Positions 25,618-34,077 of a stretch of 64,000 nucleotides of DNA are shown here, one piece after another. The position numbers and the translations under genes are program-made. The stretch comes from Verrucomicrobiaceae bacterium. Lineage in GTDB: Bacteria > Verrucomicrobiota > Verrucomicrobiia > Verrucomicrobiales > Verrucomicrobiaceae. Position 1 is the stretch's first letter; the number at the start of each line of letters is the position of its first letter. The notes beneath the pieces were generated by a model. It was not told the origin of the DNA and ran no database searches. It worked only from the letters and a program-made list of their open reading frames with translations. The stretch lies in NCBI GenBank assembly GCA_947507875.1, contig CANNQP010000007.1:1-64000 (forward strand), written 5' to 3'.

Positions 25618-28572
25618 ATGAATGCACGCCCCTTTTTCCCCACATTGAAAAGACTCATCAAGCGAGCGAGCTCCTTGCTTATGCTCTTCCAGCGCACGCC
25701 AGCAGCTCAGTTGCTGGTGCCCGCAGAGTTCAACCTCGCAGGATCGGCTGCCCTCATGGAAGCGAGTAAGCTTGCCATCGTGACCGTGGCGGGCCTGGGT
25801 GCTTACGATAGCGTCGCGGGAGCAACGAGTCTGACGCAGATCGCTGGAGATCTCAATGTATGGGCAGGTCAGCCAATGTCTGCGACTTTTCAGGTTACTG
25901 GTAGCCCAAGCACGCCAAAATCATGGCGCATCGTAAACTCGCCAGATACCATTCCATCAGGGCTATCTTTACCAAACATTCAAAATAGCGTGAACGCGAT
26001 TTCGGGAACGACGAACGTGTTAGGGACTAGATCTGTGATTGTCGAGGCTTGGGAGAAGCTAAACTTTGGCGGTGGACGTGTGCAACGTAGCATTACCATC
26101 GTCGTCGCAGCCCCAGCGGCTTCTATTGCTACCAATCCCGCCTCCACTACCATCAACAGCGGCCAGACTGCTACATTGAGCGTGCTGGCTGCGGGTAAGC
26201 CTGGTTTCACCTATACTTGGTTTCGTGGACTGATGGGCGATACTAGTAATCCTGTGGTAGGAGCCACGAACGCTTCGTTCACTAGCCCTCCACTAACCAC
26301 TACCACCAGCTACTGGGTGCGGGTGACGAATACGGAAAACCCTACGGGCGCGTTCTCTACCACGGCCACCGTCACCGTGCGGCAGCCTGCGGCCATCGTC
26401 ACGCAGCCTGTCTCCATCGCTATTCCCGCAGGCACGACGACCACTCTGACCGTGGGTGCCTCGGGCACAGGCCCGCTCGCCTATCAGTGGTTTCAAGGGT
26501 TAAGCGGTGATACTTCCACGCCACTGCCTGGCACAAATAGTGATTCTTTCACCACGCCAGTGCTGACGACCACCACAAATTACTGGGTGAAGGTAACCAA
26601 TGATGCGAACTTGGCTGGCGCGGCATCCAATACCGCCAACGTCACCGTGCTGCTACCGGACCCAACTATGGTGACTTCTGCCACACTACCAACGGGGCGT
26701 GTGAGTACTGCCTACACAACCACTCTAACGGCGGTGGGCGGTAAGGAGCCCTACACGTGGGAGGTGACGGGTGGTTCACTGCCCTCAGGTCTAGTCCTTG
26801 GCACGGACGGTGTGCTGTCGGGCACCCTAGGAGCCACGGTGGGCAGCAGCAGCTTTACCGTTCAGGTTAGGGATCAAGATGCCAAGACGGATTCACGCGT
26901 CTTTAGCCTGAGGGTTAGCGATCTCGCGGTCACCACGGCAAGCCTACCTAACGCGGTGAAAAGCACGGCCTACACGTCCACTTTAGTCGCGAGTGGTGGC
27001 ACTGCACCCTACACGTGGACACTTCATGGGGGCACTCTACCGAGTGGAATGAGTTTGAGCACGATGGGGGTGCTCTCGGGGACTCCTGCATCTAGTGGTG
27101 ACGTGGCGATTCAGGTGCGTGTCACAGATAGCACCGGTTTTTCCATCACCCGAGCGCTGGTGTTGCCTGTATCGGGTACGTTCATCCGCCCGGTGCTGGA
27201 CCCGATCACTTTTCCTGTCATCACAGTGGGCACTCCTTTTAGTTATGCCGTTACGGCTCAGAATTACCCACGCACCTTCACCATCACCGGGTTGCCGAGA
27301 GGGCTGCGCGTAGGTGCGAATGGAGCCATCACGGGCCTGCCTGAGGTCTCCGGCGTCTTCAATGTGCAGGTGCGGGCCGCGAATAGCGCAGGCAGCAGTG
27401 CCCTCGTGACGACGCGACTCACGGTAAAGGCCCTACCCAGAAATTTCGTCGGCTCGTTCGGAGGCATCATCAGCCGTCATAGCACGAGCAACCGTGGCCT
27501 CGGTGGCCAGTTTAGCCTGACGGTGACCCAAAGCGGCGTTTACACCTTACGAATCATCGGCGCCATGCCAACCACGACACCGACGCTGGGTGCTTCGGCT
27601 AGCACTTCCATTACCGGTAGGCTTGCCGCCAGCGCACCTCACATCACCGCCACCTTGGCTGGAGCGGAGGTGAGACTTACGCTCGACAGTGCCAGTGGTG
27701 ATTTCAGCGGCTCCGTCGGGCTTGCCACCGTCAGCGGTTGGCGCGCTGTCTGGAATACCAGCGCGAATCCTGCCGAGCATTTTGCCGGCTACTACAGCAT
27801 GGCGTTGGAGCTTTCTGATCCACTTGATGACGGCGTGGTCAGCATTCCTCAGGGTAGTGGCTACGCCACCTTTACGGTGACTCAGGGCGGCACGCTTACT
27901 GTCGTGGGGAAAACAGCGGATGGAGAAAGCATCACCACATCCAGTTTTCTCAGCGATTCGGGTGATTTCTGGCTCTTTTCGCCCTTGTACAAAAATGCGG
28001 GTATCCTGCATGGCCTGCTGGCGGTCACTGCCGATCCTCAGGGCGAATTTGCAGGCAATGCCATCAGCGGCCTGTTGGCTTGGTTGAGGCCTACCACGGT
28101 CTCTCGCACTTATGCAGCGGGTTTTGGCCCTTTGACGCTGGCTGCCATTGGTAGTTATCTGGCTCCTGCCCCCACCGGTAATGTCATTCTGGGTCTTCCT
28201 GATGCAGGAACGGTCAGCCTTCGTTTCACGGATGCAGGCCTAGCCAATTCAACGGCAAATCCAGATCTCAATGTGACTTACACGGACGACAACAAAGTCG
28301 TGCTACCCTCCGTGGCAGCTAACCCTAGTAAGGTCGCGCTTACGCTGAATGCGAATACAGGAGCCGTGGCCGGTAACTTCACATTGGTCGAGTCGGGCAC
28401 GCAATTCACTCGATCAAAAGTGCCCTTTCAGGGCCAAGTGGTGCGCCTTCCAGGAGGCGAGATCAAGGCGGTGGGTTACTTTTTGCTTCCACAAATTCCC
28501 TCAGGCGCACAAAAACCGAATGATACCGATATTCTCTCCGGTGGAGTTCAGCTTCAGCAATCCACGCTTTAG
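25618..28572 (+). CDS. Large secreted protein with Ig-like repeats
   Basis: 984 residues. The N-terminus is not a classical signal peptide (basic, then SSLLMLFQRTPAAQLLV). Two Ig-like modules (about 165-350) share ATNPASTTINSGQTATLSVLAAG and the ending TTTTSYWVRVTN. Three putative-Ig (He_PIG-like) modules follow (about 350-610), with GTPASSGDVAIQVRVTDS and its relatives. Two beta-rich domains at the C-terminus begin FVGSFGGIISRHSTSNRGLGG and FAGYYSMALELSD. Such proteins are common on Verrucomicrobiota surfaces, probably for adhesion or polysaccharide binding. It is 45 bases from the DUF4266 gene and may be the last gene of the long transcript. Confidence 0.75.
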   Translation: MNARPFFPTLKRLIKRASSLLMLFQRTPAAQLLVPAEFNLAGSAALMEASKLAIVTVAGLGAYDSVAGATSLTQIAGDLNVWAGQPMSATFQVTGSPSTPKSWRIVNSPDTIPSGLSLPNIQNSVNAISGTTNVLGTRSVIVEAWEKLNFGGGRVQRSITIVVAAPAASIATNPASTTINSGQTATLSVLAAGKPGFTYTWFRGLMGDTSNPVVGATNASFTSPPLTTTTSYWVRVTNTENPTGAFSTTATVTVRQPAAIVTQPVSIAIPAGTTTTLTVGASGTGPLAYQWFQGLSGDTSTPLPGTNSDSFTTPVLTTTTNYWVKVTNDANLAGAASNTANVTVLLPDPTMVTSATLPTGRVSTAYTTTLTAVGGKEPYTWEVTGGSLPSGLVLGTDGVLSGTLGATVGSSSFTVQVRDQDAKTDSRVFSLRVSDLAVTTASLPNAVKSTAYTSTLVASGGTAPYTWTLHGGTLPSGMSLSTMGVLSGTPASSGDVAIQVRVTDSTGFSITRALVLPVSGTFIRPVLDPITFPVITVGTPFSYAVTAQNYPRTFTITGLPRGLRVGANGAITGLPEVSGVFNVQVRAANSAGSSALVTTRLTVKALPRNFVGSFGGIISRHSTSNRGLGGQFSLTVTQSGVYTLRIIGAMPTTTPTLGASASTSITGRLAASAPHITATLAGAEVRLTLDSASGDFSGSVGLATVSGWRAVWNTSANPAEHFAGYYSMALELSDPLDDGVVSIPQGSGYATFTVTQGGTLTVVGKTADGESITTSSFLSDSGDFWLFSPLYKNAGILHGLLAVTADPQGEFAGNAISGLLAWLRPTTVSRTYAAGFGPLTLAAIGSYLAPAPTGNVILGLPDAGTVSLRFTDAGLANSTANPDLNVTYTDDNKVVLPSVAANPSKVALTLNANTGAVAGNFTLVESGTQFTRSKVPFQGQVVRLPGGEIKAVGYFLLPQIPSGAQKPNDTDILSGGVQLQQSTL

Positions 28573-28616
28573 TTTTTTGCTGGAATCTGTGGTGAGGCGC
28601 TGCGTTTCACAAAACC

Positions 28617-30395
28617 ATGCGCCTTCTGGTTTTCCTCGTTGCCCTCTGCCCTTTGCTCTCCGCTTTCGCGGCTCCGCCGCGTCCCAACATCATTCTCTTC
28701 TACACCGACGATCACGGCCACGCCGATCTCGGCGTTCATGGCGTGGTGAAGGACATCAAGACGCCGAACCTCGATGCGCTGGCACGCAGCGGCGTGGTGG
28801 CGACGCATGGTTACAGCACCGCGCCGCAATGCGTGCCCTCGCGTGGCGGGTTGATGACGGGGCGCTTTCAGGGGCGCTTTGATCTCGATAACAACGGCTC
28901 TGCGCTTGACGGGTTCAACAAGCAGACCACCATCGCCACGCGACTGCAAAACGCGGGCTACGCCACGGCGCAGTTCGGCAAGTGGCACCTCGGACCCACG
29001 GAGGCGATCACGAAGCATGGCTTCAAGCATGTGTTCTCGCAGAACGCGCAGCGTCCCTTCTCGGCGAACATCACGCTCGATGGCCAGGACCGCCCGATGA
29101 GCGATCTGCCGCCGAGCGAGTATCACCTTGATGGTTGCTCGAAGGCCGCCGCAGCGATCATCGAGCGCTACAAGGACCAGCCCTTCTTCCTCTACGTGGC
29201 CTATCGCGGCCCGCACACGCCGCTGGATGCGCCGAAGCGCTACATGGACCGCTTTCCCGGCGAGATGCCGGAGCGACGCCGCGCCGCGCTGGCCATGCTT
29301 TCGGCCATCGATGACGGCGTGGGCCTCATCACGAGCACTTTGAAGAAACACGGCCTCACCGAGAAGACGCTCATCTTCTTCATCGGCGACAACGGCGCTC
29401 CGCTGAAGATCCACAAGGTCGATTCGCCGCTCCAGGGCGACGCAGGCGGCTGGGACGGCAGCCTGAACACACCGCTGAATGGCGAAAAAGGCATGCTGGC
29501 CGAAGGCGGCATGTCCACGCCGTTTTTGATCGCCTGGCCCGGCACCATCCCCGGCGGGCAGGTTTATGAGCATCCCGTGAGTGCACTCGATGTCGCCGCG
29601 ACGGCAGTGAAAGTGGCTGGAGCTTTAGCTCCAGAGGATGCGGCTAAAGCCGCAACCACTTTGGATGGCGTGAACCTCCTCCCGCATCTCACCGGTGAAA
29701 ACAAAGTGCCGCCGCACGACGCGCTCTACTGGCGCTGGATGGCGCAGAGCGCCGTTCGTGAAGGAAACTGGAAACTTCTGCGCGGTGGTGATCGCGAATA
29801 CCTCTACGACCTCGCCACCGACCGCGAGGAAAAGCACAACCTCGCCGCGAAGCACCCCGAGATCGCCACGCGACTCCGCGCGAAGCTCAAAACCTGGGCC
29901 GACGGTCTCACGCCACCCGGCATGGCGCTCGGCCCCATGGCCGCGACTTGGAACGACTACTTCGATCACTACCTCGAAGGCAAAATCAAAGCGCCGCCCG
30001 TCGAAGCACCCGACTCCACGGCATCGGAAACCCAAGGCTGGGAAGCCCGCAATGGCAAGCTCACCGCCAAAGACGGCCTTTTCATCCTCACACCCGACAA
30101 GGCCGACAAACCCACCTTCATCACCAAAGCCAAGCTCAAGCTCGCCGGTCCCGTCACCGCCAAACTCGCCCTCAAAACCACCGCCACCGGCGAAGGTGCC
30201 ATCGCCTGGCGTCTCGACGGCGACAAAGACTTCCTCTCCGCCAACCGCCGCACCTTCCCCCTCCAAGCCACCGCCGACTGGCAAACCCACACCCTCGAAA
30301 TCCCGACCACCGGCCGCGTCATCCATGTGCGCGTGCATCTGCCCGCGGGAGGCGCGGAGTTCCGGGAGATCGAGTTGAAGGCGGGGAAGCGATGA
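28617..30395 (+). CDS. Secreted sulfatase with C-terminal beta-sandwich-like domain
   Basis: Formylglycine-dependent sulfatase, probably acting on a sulfated polysaccharide. Signal peptide VFLVALCPLLSAFA; metal-binding NIILFYTDDHG; the modified Cys is C72 in [16 protein letters not shown] and FIGDNGAPLKI are further active-site motifs. After the sulfatase fold, residues about 465-592 (TQGWEARNGKLTAKDG to the end) form a separate domain shared with the sulfatase at 34074. A short palindromic DNA element is embedded in-frame just before LDGVNLLPHL. No sulfatase-maturing enzyme lies in the window. Confidence 0.9.
   Translation: MRLLVFLVALCPLLSAFAAPPRPNIILFYTDDHGHADLGVHGVVKDIKTPNLDALARSGVVATHGYSTAPQCVPSRGGLMTGRFQGRFDLDNNGSALDGFNKQTTIATRLQNAGYATAQFGKWHLGPTEAITKHGFKHVFSQNAQRPFSANITLDGQDRPMSDLPPSEYHLDGCSKAAAAIIERYKDQPFFLYVAYRGPHTPLDAPKRYMDRFPGEMPERRRAALAMLSAIDDGVGLITSTLKKHGLTEKTLIFFIGDNGAPLKIHKVDSPLQGDAGGWDGSLNTPLNGEKGMLAEGGMSTPFLIAWPGTIPGGQVYEHPVSALDVAATAVKVAGALAPEDAAKAATTLDGVNLLPHLTGENKVPPHDALYWRWMAQSAVREGNWKLLRGGDREYLYDLATDREEKHNLAAKHPEIATRLRAKLKTWADGLTPPGMALGPMAATWNDYFDHYLEGKIKAPPVEAPDSTASETQGWEARNGKLTAKDGLFILTPDKADKPTFITKAKLKLAGPVTAKLALKTTATGEGAIAWRLDGDKDFLSANRRTFPLQATADWQTHTLEIPTTGRVIHVRVHLPAGGAEFREIELKAGKR
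29612..29660. repeat. Palindromic element inside a sulfatase gene
   Basis: The outer ends AGTGG (29612-29616) and CCACT (29656-29660) are complementary. Inside lie two hairpins, CTGGAGCT-TT-AGCTCCAG (29617-29634) and GCGGCT-AA-AGCCGC (29640-29653), separated by five bases. It is read through in-frame as Ala/Pro/Asp/Lys-rich residues in a loop before the conserved DGVNLLPHL motif. Its second core is identical to the core of the palindrome at 53253-53266. Confidence 0.7.
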
Positions 30396-30431
30396 TTGAC
30401 GCTCAGAGGTCAGTGATGTAAATCTTCCATC

Positions 30432-30689
30432 ATGACTCGGACCCAGATCCAGCTGCCTGACGAACTCTACCAGCGTGCCAAAACCTTCGCCTCTCAGCGG
30501 GAGATTTCCCTCGCGGAGATGACTCGCAGAGGGCTGGAGTTGTTCCTTGCCCGCTTTCCTGAGGAAGCCCCTGGAAAGAAGGCCTGGAAACTACCGAAGG
30601 TGCGTAGTGGCGGCACCAAAGTCCCGCTTGAGGATCTGCATCGGATCGCCGCTGAGGATGAGGAAATCCGCAGCCTCGGTCAGCCATGA
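30432..30689 (+). CDS. vapB: Ribbon-helix-helix antitoxin (VapB-like)
   Basis: 85 residues. The N-terminus TRTQIQLPDELYQRAKTFAS reads as the beta-strand and first helix of a ribbon-helix-helix DNA-binding domain. The charged C-terminal tail (SGGTKVPLEDLHRIAAEDEE) is of the kind that wraps a toxin. Its stop overlaps the toxin start (ATGA). It should neutralise the neighbouring PIN toxin and repress the pair. It begins 36 bases after a sulfatase stop. Confidence 0.85.
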   Translation: MTRTQIQLPDELYQRAKTFASQREISLAEMTRRGLELFLARFPEEAPGKKAWKLPKVRSGGTKVPLEDLHRIAAEDEEIRSLGQP

Positions 30690-31135
30690 TCTCCATCGAC
30701 ACGAATATCCTTTTTGCCGCCCTCGACGAGGATAACGACCTTCACAGCAAGGCATCCACCTTCATCAACCCGCTTCAGGATCGCGATGATGTCGTCATCA
30801 GTGAGTTCATGCTGCTGGAGCTCTACTGTCTGCTGCGCAATCCAGCCGTCCTGACCAAGCCACTCAGTGCTTCGGCAGCCGTCGATGTCTGTGAGGCCTT
30901 CCGGCACCATCCGAACTGGCAAGTGATCGGCTTCCCACCGGATAGCCGCAGCTTTCATGATCAGTTCTGGCCTCGACTCCGAGTCAAAGATGTCGCCCGC
31001 CGCCGTGCGTTTGATTGGCGAGCAGGACTCAGCTTGATTCAGCAAGGCGTCACCGAGTTTGCGACCGTGAACCTCAAAGACTTCCAAGGCTTTGGGTTCG
31101 CGCGGGTCTGGAATCCTTTAGCCTTGAAGTCTTGA
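30686..31135 (+). CDS. vapC: VapC-type PIN-domain toxin
   Basis: 149 residues of PIN fold. The first acidic residue is D5 in ISIDTNILFAAL, the second is the Glu in SEFMLLELY, and the C-terminal catalytic region is FDWRAGLSLIQQGVTEFATVNLKDFQGFG, in which the Asp of FDWR and the Asp of KDF are candidates. PIN toxins are Mg-dependent RNases that cut tRNA or rRNA. It is coupled to the antitoxin by a four-base overlap. Confidence 0.85.
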   Translation: MISIDTNILFAALDEDNDLHSKASTFINPLQDRDDVVISEFMLLELYCLLRNPAVLTKPLSASAAVDVCEAFRHHPNWQVIGFPPDSRSFHDQFWPRLRVKDVARRRAFDWRAGLSLIQQGVTEFATVNLKDFQGFGFARVWNPLALKS

Positions 31136-31148
31136 TAGACTCAAGGCT
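31120..31148 (+). other. Strong hairpin spanning the vapC stop codon
   Basis: AGCCTTG (31120-31126) pairs with CAAGGCT (31142-31148), and AGTCT (31128-31132) with AGACT (31137-31141), around a TGAT loop with one bulged A. The vapC stop TGA is in the loop. There is no T-tract after it, so it is not a standard terminator. It may protect the transcript 3' end or affect read-through into the next sulfatase. Confidence 0.5.
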
Positions 31149-31229
31149 TCGCTTCTGGCATCGCCCCTTCTCCAAATCCGACACACTCTTTGCCGGAATG
31201 TCTGGCTCCTTGCGACGTTTCAAGCCGCG

Positions 31230-32665
31230 ATGATCCGCATTCTCATCCTCTTCGCCCTCTGCCCTTCGCTCTTCGCGGTGCAGCCCAACATCCTGCACAT
31301 CCTCGCCGATGACATGGGATGGAATGCGCTGAGCTGCTACGGCAACAAGGACCTGCAAACGCCGAACTTGGATCGGCTCGCGGCGCAGGGGATGCGGTTC
31401 ACGCAGGCTTATGCGGATGCGCAGTGCTCGCCTACACGGGCGGCGTTTCTGTCGGGGCAATACGGGGCTCGCACCGGTGTGTTCAAGGTGTTGAACGAGA
31501 AGGAGCCGTCCTTTGCGCCGATGCGCTCGGCGGAGGCGAAGGATGCGTTGGGGCCGGAGACGGCCACGTTGGCGACCACGTTGCGCAAAGCGGGCTACAC
31601 GACGGGGATCAGCGGCAAGTGGCACATCGCGAACAACTACGCCGTCGCAGCCCTGCGGAAGCGTGAAGGCTACTTCGATGCCTACGGCTTCGATTTTGCC
31701 GGTCCGGCGAATGGCAACGAGCATCACGAGGACAAAACCGTTACCGCCATCACGGATGACATCATCGGGTTCATCGAATCAAACCGCAGCAGGCCTTGGT
31801 TTGCGATTGTGTCGCACTTCAGCCCGCACACGAAGTTGGAAGCACCGGAGGCTTTGATCGCGAAGCAGGTCGCCCGAGGCTTCAAGCGGTCGGCGGACGA
31901 TGAAGGCAAGTCCACCGAACGGCCCATCGCGAACTACCTCGCCATGCTGGAGCACCTCGACAACGAATTGGGCCGCTTGCTGGCGAAACTCGACGCCCTC
32001 GGGCTCCGGAGAATACGCTCGTGATCTTCACCAGCGACAACGGCGGCCTCTCTCGCGTGACCAACAACGCCCCGCTCCGCGAGGGCAAAGGCTCGCCCTA
32101 TGAAGGTGGTATTCGCGTGCCGCTGATCGTGCGTTGGCCGGGCAAAGTGAAGCCAGGCGGCGAGTGTGACGTGCCGGTGCATGCGGTGGATTTTTATCCG
32201 ACGTTTGCGAGTGTGGCTGAGACCCAAGCCGCCGCCACTTTAGATGGCGAGAGCCTCCTGCCGCTGTTCACGCAAACGGGCACGCTCCAGCGCCCGGCGT
32301 TGTTCTGGCATATGCCCACCTACACCACGAACTACGGTCGCACACCCTGCGCGGTCATTCGCGAGGGCGATTGGAAGCTCATCCACTGGTTCGGCGACTA
32401 CCTCGATACCACCGGCTTCACGCCCGATGACAAACCCTACGGCAAACTCGTCGTCGGCCCGCGCACCGAGGTCTTCAACCTCCGCGAAGACCCCTACGAA
32501 ACGCGCAACCTCGCCACCGACCGCCCGAAGAAAACCACGCACCTCACCAACGCACTGAACGCCTGGCTCAAACGCACCAAAGCCAAGCTCCCCACACCGA
32601 ATCCCGATTTCAATGAGAAGCGCTGGTGGATGAGTACATCTGAGAAAAATGGGAAAGAGCAATAG
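31230..32665 (+). pseudogene. Sulfatase gene broken by a one-base deletion
   Basis: The first frame (31230-32024) has signal peptide [11 protein letters not shown], metal site ILADDMGWN, the formylglycine motif CSPTR (C66) and SGKWHIANN, then runs into a stop after LDALGLRRIRS. The second frame (from GTG 32021 to 32665) continues exactly where the fold should: VIFTSDNGG, YEGGIRVPLIVRWPG, LDGESLLPLF and the C-terminal subdomain. Restoring one G in the CGGAG at about 32007-32011 would read GLRENTLVIFTSDNGG, as in related proteins. It is either a recent pseudogene or a sequencing error. Both halves otherwise look intact. Confidence 0.85.
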
Positions 32666-32685
32666 GCATCCCCACATCTTCCGAC

Positions 32686-34077
32686 ATGACACGCCTCGTT
32701 TTCATCCTCTTCGCCCTTTGCCCTTCGCTCTTCGCAGCACCGCCAAACGTGCTCTTCATCATCGTCGATGACCTCACGACGACGTTGGGCTGCTATGGCA
32801 ATGAAAGCGTCCGCACGCCGGGGATGGATGCGCTGGCGGCGCGTGGGGTGCGGTTTGCTCGGGCTTACACGCAGTTCGCGTTGTGCAATCCCTCGCGCTG
32901 CTCGTTTCTCACGGGTTGCTATCCGGAGAAGACGGGCGTGATGGATCTCAGCACGAGCTTGCGAAAGGCGCTGCCGGATGAGGTGACGCTGCCGCAGCAC
33001 TTCAAAGACCACGGCTATGCCACGGGGCGTGTGGGCAAAGTCTTCCATGTGCCGGATCCGAAGACGAAGCTCGATGTCGAACTCGGCTCCGCGCTGCACA
33101 AGGACAACGAAATCCTCATCGAGGCCAAAAAGGCGAGCGATCCCGATGACAAACCACGCTCGAAGGCCAAAGGAGAGGGCTACAACCGCACTTACGCGGC
33201 CTCATCGCGTCCAGCGGCCGATTTTACCGATTACGCCATCGCGGACGATGCCATCGCCACGCTAGAGCAGTTCAAGGCGAAGCCGTTTTTCCTCGCGGTG
33301 GGCTTCATTCGGCCGCACACGCCGTTTGTGGCCCCGAAGTCGTTCTTTGAGGCCATCGACAAGACCCAGCTCACGCTGCCGCCGTTCTATCGCGAAGGCG
33401 GCGAAGACCTCACGCAACTGCCCAAAGCCTCGCTGCGGCCCAACAACAACGTTTTCCGCTACGCCCCTCCCAATCGCGATGAGGCCCGCGATGCGTTGCA
33501 GGCCTATCTGGCCTCCACGAGCTTCGTGGACTCGCAAATCGCCCGCGTGCTCGAAAAGCTCCGCGAACTGCATCTCGCCGATAACACCATCATCGTGCTC
33601 ACCGGCGATCACGGCTATCAACTCGGCGAACACGGCCTGTGGGCCAAGCAGACGCTTTTTGAAGGCGCGAATCATGTGCCGCTCATCATCGCCGCGCCCG
33701 GTGTGAAGCCCGGTGCCCGCAGCGGCCTCGCCGAGCAGGTGGACATCTACCCCACGCTCTGCGATCTCGCCGGATTGCCCAAGCCCAAGCATCTGCAAGG
33801 CCGCAGCCTGAAGCTCATGCTCGACGATCCCGCTACGAAGGGAAAGCAAGTCGCCATCAGCACCATGATCGCCCCGCACACCAAACAACGCGGCCACAGC
33901 CTGCGCACCGACGCCTTTCGCTACATCACCTGGGAAGGCGGCGAAGAACTTCTCTATGATTTGCGCACAGATGCTGATGAGTTACACAACCTCGCCAAAC
34001 AACCCTCACAGGCCGAGCGCCTGACGCGGATGCGGGAGCGGCTCGCGGCACATTTGAAAACAGTCACTTTGCCATGA
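32686..34077 (+). CDS. Secreted sulfatase (iduronate-2-sulfatase-like)
   Basis: 463 residues. Signal peptide [12 protein letters not shown] is nearly identical, including at DNA level, to that of the preceding sulfatase. [10 protein letters not shown] carries metal-binding Asp residues, the modified Cys is C67 in CNPSR, followed by GRVGKVFHV and [20 protein letters not shown]. The last motif and [12 protein letters not shown]-type sequence are typical of the iduronate-sulfatase branch. It is 20 bases after the broken sulfatase and overlaps the next sulfatase by ATGA. It presumably removes sulfate from a polysaccharide; the exact substrate is unknown. Confidence 0.9.
   Translation: MTRLVFILFALCPSLFAAPPNVLFIIVDDLTTTLGCYGNESVRTPGMDALAARGVRFARAYTQFALCNPSRCSFLTGCYPEKTGVMDLSTSLRKALPDEVTLPQHFKDHGYATGRVGKVFHVPDPKTKLDVELGSALHKDNEILIEAKKASDPDDKPRSKAKGEGYNRTYAASSRPAADFTDYAIADDAIATLEQFKAKPFFLAVGFIRPHTPFVAPKSFFEAIDKTQLTLPPFYREGGEDLTQLPKASLRPNNNVFRYAPPNRDEARDALQAYLASTSFVDSQIARVLEKLRELHLADNTIIVLTGDHGYQLGEHGLWAKQTLFEGANHVPLIIAAPGVKPGARSGLAEQVDIYPTLCDLAGLPKPKHLQGRSLKLMLDDPATKGKQVAISTMIAPHTKQRGHSLRTDAFRYITWEGGEELLYDLRTDADELHNLAKQPSQAERLTRMRERLAAHLKTVTLP

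Noticed and set aside
31120-31148. Hairpin after vapC as a rho-independent terminator
   Set aside because: No T-tract follows the stem, so it is listed only as a structured element.
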